This document shows positions 51,469 through 60,439 of a DNA stretch of 64,000 bases, one piece after another. The notes beneath the pieces were generated by a model that worked only from the letters and a program-made list of their open reading frames with translations, searched no databases and was not told the DNA's origin. Both the position numbers and the translations under genes were made by a program. Within the stretch, counting starts at the first letter, position 1. Each line of letters begins with the position of its first letter. Origin of the DNA: Nocardioides terrigena (lineage in GTDB: Bacteria; Actinomycetota; Actinomycetes; Propionibacteriales; Nocardioidaceae); assembly GCF_003047265.1 (NCBI RefSeq), contig NZ_PZYY01000012.1, forward strand, positions 49,603 through 113,602, in the 5' to 3' direction.

Positions 51469-52553
51469 TGCGCGACCGGATCGTGTCCCTGCGCCGGCAC
51501 GTGCTCGCCCGGCACCTGTTCCTGGCACTGGTCGGCCTCCTGGTCGTGGTCGTGGTGGTCGAGAGCGTCTCCGACTACCGCAACACCCAGCTCGCATCGA
51601 TGGCCTACCTCGGCATCGCCGCCGGCGGACTGACCGTGCTCACCGGCATCAACGGCCAGATCTCGCTGGGGCACGGCGCGCTGATGGCCATCGGCGCCTA
51701 CACCTCGGCGCTCCTGCTGCCGGACCGCGACGCCACCGTGCCGCTGACCGTGGTCGTCCTCGCCGCGGTGGCCGTCACCCTCGTCGTCGGCGCCGCCGTC
51801 GGGCTGGCCGCCGCCCGCCTGCACGGCCCCTACCTCGCCGGCGCGACCCTGGCCCTCGCGGTTGCGGTGCCGGGCATCGCGCTCTACTTCAAGGAGACCC
51901 TCGGCGGCGAGCAGGGCCTGCGCGTCGTGATGCCCGACATCCCGGTGTGGGTGCTCGACGCGGTGTTCTTCGTGACCGGCCAGGACCTCACCCGCTCGCG
52001 CTTCACGGCGTACGTCGGGTGGCTGACGCTGATCGTCGTCTTCCTGCTCCTCGCCAACCTCAGCGCCGGCCGCACCGGTCGCCGCTGGCGCGCCGTGCGC
52101 GACGACGAGGTCTCCGCGGAGCTGGCCGGCATCGACCTGGGTCGTGCCCGCGTCTCGGCCTTCATGGTGAGCGCCGCCGCGGCCGGCGCGGCGGGCGCGA
52201 TCCTGGCGTTCACGGTCAAGCTGGCGGCCCCGAGCGCGTTCACCCTGACGCTCAGCCTCACCCTCCTCGCCGCGATCGTGCTCGGCGGGCTCGGCAGCCT
52301 CGCCGGCGCGCTCATCGGCGCCGCCCTGCTCACCTTCCTGCCCAGCGTGGTCACCGACATCGGCCGCAACGCCGGGCTGAGCGACATCCAGGCCGCCGAG
52401 CTCGCCCCGCTGGTCTACGGGCTGGTGATGGTCGCCGTGATCCTGCTCGCCCCCACCGGCATCGTCGGGTCGCTGCGCAGCGGCCTCCAGCGGGCCCGGT
52501 CCCGCCGTCGTACGACATCCCCCACCACCACATCGAAGGGAACAGCATCATGA
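51468..52553 (+). CDS. ABC transporter permease, LivM type
   Basis: A 361-residue permease. The helices follow the LivM pattern, with LTVLTGINGQISLGHGALMA near residue 55 and AIVLGGLGSLAGALIGAALL near residue 265. GRRWRAVRDDEVSAELAGID is the cytoplasmic coupling loop. The C-terminal tail is Arg/Ser/Thr-rich. It overlaps the next gene by ATGA. Confidence 0.95.
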   Translation: MRDRIVSLRRHVLARHLFLALVGLLVVVVVVESVSDYRNTQLASMAYLGIAAGGLTVLTGINGQISLGHGALMAIGAYTSALLLPDRDATVPLTVVVLAAVAVTLVVGAAVGLAAARLHGPYLAGATLALAVAVPGIALYFKETLGGEQGLRVVMPDIPVWVLDAVFFVTGQDLTRSRFTAYVGWLTLIVVFLLLANLSAGRTGRRWRAVRDDEVSAELAGIDLGRARVSAFMVSAAAAGAAGAILAFTVKLAAPSAFTLTLSLTLLAAIVLGGLGSLAGALIGAALLTFLPSVVTDIGRNAGLSDIQAAELAPLVYGLVMVAVILLAPTGIVGSLRSGLQRARSRRRTTSPTTTSKGTAS

Positions 52554-53878
52554 CGAGACACATCCGGGGTGGCGGCCCCTTGGTCGCCGCCCTCGCCGCG
52601 GCCCTGGCCCTCACGGCGTGCGGAGCGGGCGGACGCGACAGCTCCGACGGCGAGGCGGCCGTGGCCGACCCCGGCGTCACCGACGACACCGTGACGATCG
52701 GTGGCACGTTCCCGCTGACCGGCGTCGCGGCCCCCGGCTACTCCGAGATCCCGACGGGCGCGAAGGCCTACTTCGACTACGTCAACGAGCAGGGCGGCAT
52801 CCACGGCCGCCAGATCGAGTACATCGTCAAGGACGACGGCTACAACCCGACGACCACCAGCACGGTCACCAACGAGCTGGTGCTCAAGGACGAGGTCTTC
52901 GCCACCGTCGGCTCGCTGGGCACGCCGACCCAGGCCTCGGTCGCCGACTACCTCAACGACGAGGGCGTCCCCCAGCTGATGGTCTCCTCGGGCTCGCTCC
53001 AGTGGGGCGACGACGTCGAGAACCGGCCGCTGACCTTCGGATGGCAGCCCGACTACGAGTCGGAGGGCAAGATCATCGGCCAGTGGGTCGCCGAGAACAT
53101 GCCCGACGCCAAGGTCGGCCTCTTCCTGCAGGACGACGACCTGGGTGAGGACGCGGAGAAGGGCGTGCGCCAGTTCGTCGACGACCAGATCGTCGCGGTC
53201 GAGCGCTACACCTCCGGCAACACCGACGTCGCGCCTCAGGTCTCCGGGCTCCAGGCCAAGGACGCCGACCTGGTGCTGGCGTTCAACACCCCGTCCTACA
53301 CCGCGCTCAGCCAGCTGGTCGCGCTCAAGACCGGCTACAAGCCGCAGTGGTTCTACGCCAACATCGGCTCCGACCCGGCGCTGGTCGGCTCGCTGCTGGA
53401 GCGCTTCTCCGAGGGTGCCGTGGCCGGCAGCTCCGCGGCGCTCGACGGCGTGATGACCACCGAGTACATCCCCGGCATCGACAGCGCCGACGACCCGTGG
53501 GTCGAGCTGTGGCAGCAGGTGTGGGACGAGCACGGTGACGACGGCGAGCTCACCAACTACCGCATCTACGGCATGTCCCAGGCCTACGCGTTCGTGCAGG
53601 CGCTCGAGGCGGCCGGTGAGGACCTCACCCGCGACGGCCTCGTCGAGGCCATCGAGGAGGGTGGCACCGAGTGGGAGGGCCCCCAGCTGGCGCCGTTCCG
53701 CTACAGCGCGGACAGCCACATGGGCATCTCCGGCATGCGGGTCGTCGAGCTCGAGGGCGGCGTGGGCGAGCCGCTCACCGACGTGCTGGTGACCGACATC
53801 GGCGACGCCGAGATCACCACGGACGACTCCGGCCAGGCCGACGACGCTCCCCCGGAGGGCGGCGTCCCGACCAGCTGA
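52550..53878 (+). CDS. ABC transporter substrate-binding lipoprotein, LivK type
   Basis: A 442-residue lipoprotein: signal peptide with lipobox ALTAC, a short linker, then a type I periplasmic binding fold. TVTIGGTFPLTGVAAPGY starts the domain, YFDYVNEQGGIHGRQIEYIV and GSLGTPTQASVADYLNDEGV follow. It delivers the substrate to the LivHM permease; the family takes branched-chain amino acids, amides or related compounds, and the neighbouring acyl-CoA dehydrogenases suggest a carboxylic or amino acid (inference). It is last in the operon. An acidic tail of about 20 residues ends the protein. Confidence 0.94.
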   Translation: MTRHIRGGGPLVAALAAALALTACGAGGRDSSDGEAAVADPGVTDDTVTIGGTFPLTGVAAPGYSEIPTGAKAYFDYVNEQGGIHGRQIEYIVKDDGYNPTTTSTVTNELVLKDEVFATVGSLGTPTQASVADYLNDEGVPQLMVSSGSLQWGDDVENRPLTFGWQPDYESEGKIIGQWVAENMPDAKVGLFLQDDDLGEDAEKGVRQFVDDQIVAVERYTSGNTDVAPQVSGLQAKDADLVLAFNTPSYTALSQLVALKTGYKPQWFYANIGSDPALVGSLLERFSEGAVAGSSAALDGVMTTEYIPGIDSADDPWVELWQQVWDEHGDDGELTNYRIYGMSQAYAFVQALEAAGEDLTRDGLVEAIEEGGTEWEGPQLAPFRYSADSHMGISGMRVVELEGGVGEPLTDVLVTDIGDAEITTDDSGQADDAPPEGGVPTS

Positions 53879-53897
53879 ACCCGACCCGGCTCGGGGC

Positions 53898-54923
53898 TCA
53901 GTCCAGGCGCTTCTGGAAGTCCCCGAGCCGGGCCACCGGCACGAAGCCCATCGCCTCGTTGACGCCGACCATGTGCGCGTTGACCTCGGCGTTGTAGGTC
54001 GTCAGCCGGCGCACGTCCGGGCGCTCGCGCTCGAGCAGGCGCAGGTTGGCGACCTTGACCGCCACCCCCAGCCGGTGGCCGCGGTGGTCGCTCCGCACCA
54101 GGGTCCCCCACTGGTAGGCCCGCCCCGGCTCGTGGACCGTGGTCGCCAGGTCGGTGTAGGCGACCACGACGCCGTCGGCGTCGAGGGCCACGGTGTTGTA
54201 CTTCGTGCGGCCCTGCCGCTCGATCGTCGCCTCGCGCTCGCGGACCGCCTCGGTGCTGACCGCCTCGGGCTCGAGCTCGAGGTCGCCCGTCGGCGCCTCC
54301 GTCGCCAGGCTCGACGTCAGCTCGGCCCACCCGTGGAGCAGGTCGTCGGGGACCGGCCCCACCCACGACCTCAGCGTGTACGCCGCGTGGGCACGCGCCG
54401 CCTCCTCGGCCAGGCGGTCCAGGACCCCGGCCGCCACCGGGAGCGTGAGCTCGCGCTGCACCTCCGACAGCGCGAGCGACCAGCCGCGGGCGGCCGCGAA
54501 GGACGGCCCGGACGCGCCCGCCCCGTCGGATCCCGCGGCGTACGGCCAGGAGGCGAGGCCGGTGAGCACCCGTCGCCCCCGCTCGGCGGCGACACCCTCG
54601 AGGTGCCGCAGCATGGCCGAGCCGTGCCCGCGGCGCCGGTGGTCGGGCAGGACGTGCACCGTCATCTCGGCCAGCTCCGGGTTGTCCAGCAGCGGGGTGC
54701 GCATCCAGCCGCTGGCCACCGTCTCGCCGGCGACGAGGCCCGACCACCCACCGGACCACGAGTGCGATCCCCGGTCCTGCATCAGGGCCCGGACCTCCTC
54801 GAGCTGCCACACCGCGGCGACGTCTCCGAGCTCGTGCCGCTCGGCTGCGGCGTACACGTGGTGCCACGCGTCGAGCGCGGCGTCGTCGGCCGGGTCGAGC
54901 TCCCGGATCTCCAGCTCCCTCAT
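53898..54923 (-). CDS. Two-domain GNAT acetyltransferase, coupled to ABC-F gene
   Basis: A 341-residue paralogue of the protein at 26977. N-terminal GNAT: MTVHVLPDHRRRGHGSAMLR; C-terminal GNAT: TLVRSDHRGHRLGVAVKVAN. It ends YNAEVNAHMVGVNEAMGFVP, like the other one. The start overlaps the stop of the ABC-F gene by ATGA, so it is made with that ATPase. A link to ribosome protection or antibiotic modification is possible but unsupported. Substrate unknown. Confidence 0.88.
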   Translation of the reverse strand: MRELEIRELDPADDAALDAWHHVYAAAERHELGDVAAVWQLEEVRALMQDRGSHSWSGGWSGLVAGETVASGWMRTPLLDNPELAEMTVHVLPDHRRRGHGSAMLRHLEGVAAERGRRVLTGLASWPYAAGSDGAGASGPSFAAARGWSLALSEVQRELTLPVAAGVLDRLAEEAARAHAAYTLRSWVGPVPDDLLHGWAELTSSLATEAPTGDLELEPEAVSTEAVREREATIERQGRTKYNTVALDADGVVVAYTDLATTVHEPGRAYQWGTLVRSDHRGHRLGVAVKVANLRLLERERPDVRRLTTYNAEVNAHMVGVNEAMGFVPVARLGDFQKRLD

Positions 54924-56623
54924 CGCGACCGGGCCACCCGGCCCTCGTCCCAGACCGGCCCGTCGGACTCGTAGACCTCGCCGTCGGCGCCGTAGACCAG
55001 GAACCGGTCGAAGCCCCGGGCGAACCACCGGTCGTGGGTGACCGCGAGCACCGTGCCGTCGAAGGCGTCGAGGCCGGCCTCCAGGGCCTCGGCGCTCTGC
55101 ACGTCGAGGTTGTCGGTGGGCTCGTCGAGGAGCAGCAGGGTCGCTCCGCTCAGCTCGAGCAGCAGGATCTGGAAGCGCGCCTGCTGGCCCCCCGAGAGCG
55201 ACTCGAATGTCTGCTCCCCGGCGTGGGCGAGCTCGTAGCGGTCGAGCACCCGGCTCGCCTGCTCGCGGCCCATCCCGGCGCGGCCCTGCCCGGCGGGCTG
55301 GCCGTCCCCACGGTGCAGGACCTCCAGCAGCGTCTTGCCGCGCAGCTCGGGGTGGTCGTGGGTCTGCACGAACCACCCGGGACGCACCCGGGCGCCCAGC
55401 TTGGCCTTGCCGGTGTGCGGCACCGGTGCGGGCGGCTCCCCCACCGGGCGGTGCTCCACGTCGGGGTCGCTGCCCCCGGCCGCCAGCAGCCGCAGGAAGT
55501 GCGACTTGCCGGAGCCGTTGGACCCCAGGACGGCGACGCGCTCGCCGTACCAGACCTCGAGGTCGAAAGGCTTCATCAGCCCGGTGAGCTCGAGGTCGGT
55601 GCACACGACGGCGCGCTTGCCGGTGCGACCGCCCTTGAGGCGCATCGACACCTGCTGCTCGCGCGGCTGCTCGGTCGGCGGCCCGGCCTCCTCGAACTTG
55701 CGCAGCCGCGTCTGGGCGGCGCGGTACTGCGAGGACATGCCGTCGTTGTACTCGGACTTGATCTTGAGCCGCAGCACGAGCGCCTTGATCTTGGCGTGCT
55801 CCTCGTCCCAGCGGCGGCGCTGCTCCTCGAAGCGCAGGAAGCGGTCCTCGCGGGCCTCGTGGTAGCTCGCGAACCCGCCCGGGTGCGTCCAGACCAGGTT
55901 GCCGGCCGCGCCCAGCTCGACGGTCACGATCCGGGTCGCGGTGTTGGCCAGCAGCTCGCGGTCGTGGCTGATGAACAGGATCGTCTTGGCCGACTCGCGG
56001 ATGCGCTGCTCGAGCCAGATCTTGCCCGGCACGTCGAGGTAGTTGTCGGGCTCGTCGAGCAGCAGCACCTCGTCGGGGCCGCGCAGGAGGTACTCCAGCA
56101 CCAGCCGCTTCTGCTCACCGCCGGAGAGGGTCGAGAGCGAGCGGTGCCGGGCCCGGTCGTAGGGCAGGCCCATCGATGCGACGGTGCACGTGTCCCAGGT
56201 GACCTCGAGGTCGTAGCCACCCGCGTCGGCGTACTCCGACAGCGCCTCGGCGTAGCGCATCTGCGTCGCCTCGTCGTCGGTCTCCATGAGCGCGAGCTCG
56301 CACTCGTCGACCGCGCGCGAGGCCGCCTGCACCCGCGGCGGGGCGACGCTGAGGAGCAGGTCGGCGACCGTCTCGTCGATCCCCCCGTGGCCGACGAACT
56401 GGCGCATGACGCCCAGCCCGCCGGAGCGGGTGACCGCGCCCGCGTGCGGGACGAGGTCGCCGGTCACGATCCGCAGCAGGGTCGTCTTGCCGGCGCCGTT
56501 GGCGCCGACCAGCGCGACCTTGGCCCCGTCACCGACCCGGAAGTCGACGTCGTCGAGAAGTACTCGTCCGTCGGGCAGCTCGTAGCGCACTCCCGACACA
56601 TCCACATGTCCCACGCCGGCCAT
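54920..56623 (-). CDS. ABC-F family ATPase
   Basis: A 567-residue protein with two ABC ATPase domains and no membrane segments. Domain 1 has Walker A VGANGAGKTTLLRIVTG and signature LSGGEQKRLVLEYLL; domain 2 has LGSNGSGKSHFLRLLAAG and LSGGQQARFQILLLEL. The linker between them (KIKALVLRLKIKSEYNDGMS) is the charged helical pair of ABC-F proteins, which act on the ribosome rather than as transporters; some protect against antibiotics. It resembles EttA/Uup-type housekeeping forms as much as resistance forms. The start is ATG 56623. It is divergent from the Nramp gene. Confidence 0.93.
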   Translation of the reverse strand: MAGVGHVDVSGVRYELPDGRVLLDDVDFRVGDGAKVALVGANGAGKTTLLRIVTGDLVPHAGAVTRSGGLGVMRQFVGHGGIDETVADLLLSVAPPRVQAASRAVDECELALMETDDEATQMRYAEALSEYADAGGYDLEVTWDTCTVASMGLPYDRARHRSLSTLSGGEQKRLVLEYLLRGPDEVLLLDEPDNYLDVPGKIWLEQRIRESAKTILFISHDRELLANTATRIVTVELGAAGNLVWTHPGGFASYHEAREDRFLRFEEQRRRWDEEHAKIKALVLRLKIKSEYNDGMSSQYRAAQTRLRKFEEAGPPTEQPREQQVSMRLKGGRTGKRAVVCTDLELTGLMKPFDLEVWYGERVAVLGSNGSGKSHFLRLLAAGGSDPDVEHRPVGEPPAPVPHTGKAKLGARVRPGWFVQTHDHPELRGKTLLEVLHRGDGQPAGQGRAGMGREQASRVLDRYELAHAGEQTFESLSGGQQARFQILLLELSGATLLLLDEPTDNLDVQSAEALEAGLDAFDGTVLAVTHDRWFARGFDRFLVYGADGEVYESDGPVWDEGRVARSR

Positions 56624-56679
56624 TGTCCGTGACGCGCGGGCCTGCGGCCACGCGTTAAATCCGGCGGGCGGCGTGTCGG

Positions 56680-56697
56680 AAGTGGTCTGGACCACTT
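56680..56697 (+). promoter_or_regulatory. Palindromic GntR/DasR-like operator upstream of the Nramp gene
   Basis: AAGTGGTC-TG-GACCACTT: 8-bp arms perfectly complementary around two bases. The core AGTGGTCTGGACCACT differs from the published DasR dre consensus (ACTGGTCTAGACCACT) at two of 16 positions. It ends 13 bases before the ATG. A regulator of the GntR/HutC type is expected to bind; none is in the window. Confidence 0.65.
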
Positions 56698-56710
56698 TAG
56701 GGTGGTGCGC

Positions 56711-57970
56711 ATGTCCGTCCAGAACGAACCCACCACGTCCACCGTCCCCAAGTGGCGCGTCATCGGTCCCGGCCTCGTCGTCGCCGCCACCGGCGTCGGC
56801 GCGGCCGACCTCGTCGCCACCCTGATCGCCGGTCAGAAGTTCGGCTACACGCTCCTGTGGTGCGTGGTCGTGGGCTGCCTGATGAAGATCGTCCTGGTCG
56901 AGGGGGCGGGTCGCTACTCCCTCTCCACCGGCCGCACGATCTTCGAGGGCTGGCGCTCGCTGGGCATCTGGACGACGTGGTACTTCGCCCCCTACATCGT
57001 CATCTGGGGCTTCGTGTACGGCGCCGCGGCGATGGCCGGCACCGGGCTCGCGCTCGCCGGGCTCACCGGGGTCCTGTCGGTCACGTGGTGGGGCATCCTC
57101 TCCGGTCTCATCGGCCTGGCCCTGGTGTGGAGCGGTCGCTACAGCACGTTCGAGAAGGTGCTGGCCGCCCTGGTCGGGCTGATGTTCGTCACCATGGTCG
57201 GCGCCGCGCTCCTGACCACGCCCAACATCCCCGAGCTGCTCACCGGGCTCGCCCCGCGCATCCCCGACGGCGGGCTGGTCAACACCCTGGCCCTGGCCGG
57301 CGGCGTCGGCGGCACCATCACCCTCGCGGCGTACGGCTACTGGCTGCGCGAGAAGGGCTGGTCCTCGCCGTCCTACATGCGGGTCATGCGCATCGACAAC
57401 ACGGTCGCCTACGTCGTGACCGGCATCTTCGTGCTCGCCACCCTCGTCGTCGGCGCCGAGCTCCTCTACTCCACCAGCGTGGCGATCGAGCAGGGCGACG
57501 CCGGTCTGGTCGACCTGGCCGTGGTGCTCCAGGACCGGTACGGCGAGTGGGCCGGCAAGGTGTTCCTCATCGGGTTCTGGGCGGCCGCGATGTCGTCGCT
57601 CGTCGGTGTGTGGAACGGCGTGAGCCTGATGTTCGCCGACTTCATGACCAACGTCCGCGGCGGCACGAGCGAGGACGCGGACGCCCGCGCCGGCGGCAAG
57701 TGGTACAAGGCCTACATCCTGTGGCTGACCTTCCCGCCCATGGCGATGCTGTTCCTCGGCAAGCCGGTCTGGCTGATCCTCGCCTACGGCGTGCTGGGCG
57801 CGTTCTTCATGCCGTTCCTCGCAGTCACGCTGCTGTGGCTGCTCAACACCGACCGCACGCCGGTCGAGTGGCGCAACAAGCTCCACTCCAACGTGCTGAT
57901 GGCGATCATCGCGCTGGCCTTCGTCGCGCTGTGCGTCAACGAGGTGCGCAAGGCCGTCTCCGGCGTGTGA
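56711..57970 (+). CDS. Nramp-family divalent metal ion transporter
   Basis: A 419-residue membrane protein with about eleven helices. The N-terminal region has GPGLVVAATGVGAADLVATL, where Nramp proteins normally carry the metal-binding DPGN-type sequence; here the Asp of AADLV is present but the DPGN motif is not intact. Helix 6 reads LAGGVGGTITLAAYGYWL, lacking the usual MPHN-type metal motif. The family assignment is by overall similarity, and this divergent subgroup may carry a different substrate. It stands alone behind a palindromic operator. The start ATG 56711 is preferred over GTG 56702. Confidence 0.85.
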   Translation: MSVQNEPTTSTVPKWRVIGPGLVVAATGVGAADLVATLIAGQKFGYTLLWCVVVGCLMKIVLVEGAGRYSLSTGRTIFEGWRSLGIWTTWYFAPYIVIWGFVYGAAAMAGTGLALAGLTGVLSVTWWGILSGLIGLALVWSGRYSTFEKVLAALVGLMFVTMVGAALLTTPNIPELLTGLAPRIPDGGLVNTLALAGGVGGTITLAAYGYWLREKGWSSPSYMRVMRIDNTVAYVVTGIFVLATLVVGAELLYSTSVAIEQGDAGLVDLAVVLQDRYGEWAGKVFLIGFWAAAMSSLVGVWNGVSLMFADFMTNVRGGTSEDADARAGGKWYKAYILWLTFPPMAMLFLGKPVWLILAYGVLGAFFMPFLAVTLLWLLNTDRTPVEWRNKLHSNVLMAIIALAFVALCVNEVRKAVSGV

Positions 57971-57978
57971 CCCCCACG

Positions 57979-58016
57979 CGGGTGGCCCGGACGGCTCAGA
58001 ACCGTTCGGCCACCCG
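57979..58016. terminator. Hairpin between the Nramp and oxidoreductase genes
   Basis: CGGGTGGCC (57979-57987) and GGCCACCCG (58008-58016) form a 9-bp stem, with ACGG/CCGT pairing inside the loop. The site lies 9 bases after the Nramp stop and overlaps the last codons of the convergent oxidoreductase. Confidence 0.6.
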
Positions 58017-59369
58017 CCGGGCGGCGATCTGCAGGACGTCCCACGCCGTCGAGAACGGCGGGGCGTAGGCGAGGTCCATCCAGGCCAGGTCGTCGACCGT
58101 GCCGCCGGCCCACAGGACCGCCGCCGCGGCGTCGACCCGCTTGCCCGCACCGCGACCGCCCACGACCTGCACGCCCAGCAGCCGCCGGGTGCCCCGGTCG
58201 GCCATCACCCACACGGCGATCGGATCGGCCTCGGGCATGTAACCGCTCGCGGTGCTCCCCTCGGTCACGAGGGCGACCGGGTCCAGCCCGGCGGCCTTGG
58301 CCTCCGCGCGACCCAGCCCGGTGCGGGCGATCTCGAGGTACTCCCCACCCGCGGCGAAGCGGGTGATCGAGGTGTCCACGACCCCCGGGAAGGACAGCGT
58401 CCCGCCCGCGAGCGAGTCGCCCAGCGCCCGTCCGTGCTTGGTGGCGTGGGTGCCCAGGGGCCGGAAGACCCAGCGGTCGTCGACGCGGCGGCGTACCTCG
58501 CAGCAGTCTCCGGCCGCCCACACGTGCTCGGCCACGCGTCCGTGCGGGTCCGGGCGCAGGGCGCCGTTGGCGGCGGTCTCCAGCCCCGAGCCGTCGAGGA
58601 AGGCGGTCCCGGGCCGCACCCCGATCGCCAGGACGACCAGGTCCGCGTCGCGGGTGCCGCCGTCCCAGTGCACCCCGGTGACCCGGTCGCCGTCGACCTC
58701 CAGGCCCGTCACCTCGGCGCCGAGCACGACCTCGGCCCCCGCGTCGCACAGCGCCACGGCCACCCGCTCGGACATCTCCTCCTCCAGCAGGGCCAGCCCG
58801 TGCCCGCGGGTCAGCACCGTCACCCCGAGGCCGCGGCGCAGCGCCGCCTCGGCGACCTCGACCCCGATGTAGCCCGCGCCCACGACCACCACGTGGGCGC
58901 CGTCGCCGGCGGCGTCGAAGCGGTCCAGCCACGCCGCGCCGTCGTCGAGCGTCTTGACCGGACCGACCGTGTCGTACGGCGTGCCGTCGGGGCGCAGCGC
59001 CCAGTCCGGCACGATCGCGGGCGCACCGGTCGCCACCACCAGCTCGTCGTAGTCCAGCACCTCCCCGCCCGCGGTCGTCACCGTGCGGGCCGCGAGGTCG
59101 GCGGAGACCGCCTCGGTGCCCAGCCTCAGGTCGATCCCGGCCGCGCGGTGCCGCTCGGCGGTCCGGGCGACGAGGTCGTCGCCGGAGTCGACGTCGCCGG
59201 CCATCCAGTAGGGGATCCCGCACGCGGAGTACGACGTGTGGGTGCTGCGCTCCAGGACGGTGATCGCGAGCTCGCGGCCGGTGCGCCGGGCGGTCCGCAG
59301 CGCCTGGTGCGCCGCGGACATGCCCGCCGCGTCGGCCCCGACGACGACCACGCGAGAGGGGGTGCTCAT
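57996..59369 (-). CDS. FAD-dependent pyridine nucleotide-disulfide oxidoreductase (CoA-disulfide reductase-like)
   Basis: A 457-residue two-nucleotide-fold flavoprotein. FAD fold: RVVVVGADAAGMSAAHQAL; NAD(P)H fold: HVVVVGAGYIGVEVAEAALR; second FAD site: VWAAGDCCEV. The single redox cysteine lies in SYSACGIPYW, as in CoA-disulfide reductase and NADH oxidases of that group, so the substrate is probably a small-molecule disulfide, coenzyme A or a persulfide. It overlaps the aldo/keto reductase upstream by ATGA. Confidence 0.9.
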   Translation of the reverse strand: MSTPSRVVVVGADAAGMSAAHQALRTARRTGRELAITVLERSTHTSYSACGIPYWMAGDVDSGDDLVARTAERHRAAGIDLRLGTEAVSADLAARTVTTAGGEVLDYDELVVATGAPAIVPDWALRPDGTPYDTVGPVKTLDDGAAWLDRFDAAGDGAHVVVVGAGYIGVEVAEAALRRGLGVTVLTRGHGLALLEEEMSERVAVALCDAGAEVVLGAEVTGLEVDGDRVTGVHWDGGTRDADLVVLAIGVRPGTAFLDGSGLETAANGALRPDPHGRVAEHVWAAGDCCEVRRRVDDRWVFRPLGTHATKHGRALGDSLAGGTLSFPGVVDTSITRFAAGGEYLEIARTGLGRAEAKAAGLDPVALVTEGSTASGYMPEADPIAVWVMADRGTRRLLGVQVVGGRGAGKRVDAAAAVLWAGGTVDDLAWMDLAYAPPFSTAWDVLQIAARRVAERF

Positions 59370-60391
59370 TCCTCGGTCTGCTTGGCCCACAGGTTGATGC
59401 CGGAGTCGACGGCGTGCCGGTCGATCGCGGCCAGCTCGTCGTCGGTCAGCGGCGGACCGTCGAGGGCGTCGAGGTTGGTGTCGAGCTGCTCGACGCTGCT
59501 CGCGCCGATCACCGCGCTGGTCACCCGCGGGTCGCGCAACGCCCACTGGAGCGCGAGCTGGGCGAGCTTCTGCCCGCGCTGCTCGGCGATCTCGTTGAGC
59601 GCCCGGACCCGGTCGAGCACGTCGTCCTCGAGGCCGGCCAGCGTGCTGTCGTCGCGGGCCGCGCGACTGTCCCCCGGGACGCCCTGGAGGTAGCGGTCGG
59701 TCAGGAGGCCCTGGGCGAGCGCGGTGAAGACGATGCAGCCCATCCCCTGCTCCTCGATCTCGTCGAGCAGGTCCCCCTCGATCCAGCGGTTGAGCATCGA
59801 GTAGGACGGCTGGTGGATGAGCAGCGGGGTGCCGAGCTCGCGGGCGATGGTCGCCGCCTCCCGCGTCTTGTCGGCGGAGTACGACGAGATCCCGACGTAC
59901 AGGGCCCGTCCGCTGCGCACCGCGGTGTCGAGTGCCGTCATCGTCTCCTCGAGGGGCGTCTCGGGGTCGAAGCGGTGGCTGTAGAAGATGTCGACGTAGT
60001 CCAGGTCCATCCGGTCCAGCGACTGGTCGAGGCTGGCGAGCATGTACTTGCGACTGCCGCCGCCCTGGCCGTAGGGGCCGGGCCACATGTCGTAGCCGGC
60101 CTTGGTCGAGATGACGAGCTCGTCGCGGTAGGGCGCGAAGTCGTCGCGGAGGTAGCGGCCGAAGTTCTCCTCGGCGCGGCCGTAGGGCGGGCCGTAGTTG
60201 TTGGCCAGGTCGAAGTGCGTCACTCCGCGGTCGAACGCGCGCCGCAGGATCGCCCGCTGGGTCTCCTCGGAGCGGTCGGTCCCGAAGTTCTGCCACAGGC
60301 CCAGGCTCAGCGCCGGGAGCTTGAGCCCGCTCCGGCCGGTCGAGCGGTAGTCCATGGAGTCGTAGCGGTCCTCGGCTGCGTCGTACGTCAT
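59366..60391 (-). CDS. Aldo/keto reductase (YghZ-like)
   Basis: A 341-residue NADPH-dependent reductase. Catalytic tetrad positions are visible: FDLANNYGPPYGRAEENFGR (Asp, Tyr), ELVISTKAGYDMWPG (Lys) and IFYSHRFDPETPLEE (His). This subgroup reduces glyceraldehyde-3-phosphate or methylglyoxal in E. coli (YghZ/GPR). It is first in a two-gene operon with the flavoenzyme and divergent from the sortase gene, 48 bases away. Confidence 0.93.
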   Translation of the reverse strand: MTYDAAEDRYDSMDYRSTGRSGLKLPALSLGLWQNFGTDRSEETQRAILRRAFDRGVTHFDLANNYGPPYGRAEENFGRYLRDDFAPYRDELVISTKAGYDMWPGPYGQGGGSRKYMLASLDQSLDRMDLDYVDIFYSHRFDPETPLEETMTALDTAVRSGRALYVGISSYSADKTREAATIARELGTPLLIHQPSYSMLNRWIEGDLLDEIEEQGMGCIVFTALAQGLLTDRYLQGVPGDSRAARDDSTLAGLEDDVLDRVRALNEIAEQRGQKLAQLALQWALRDPRVTSAVIGASSVEQLDTNLDALDGPPLTDDELAAIDRHAVDSGINLWAKQTEE

Positions 60392-60439
60392 GGGTCCACT
60401 CTTGCAGGTGGACTTGTGCCCCGGGCCTAGCGTGGAGGG

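Noticed and set aside
56624..56710. Manganese riboswitch before the Nramp-type gene
   Set aside because: The region is too short and contains a DNA palindrome instead of the riboswitch core.
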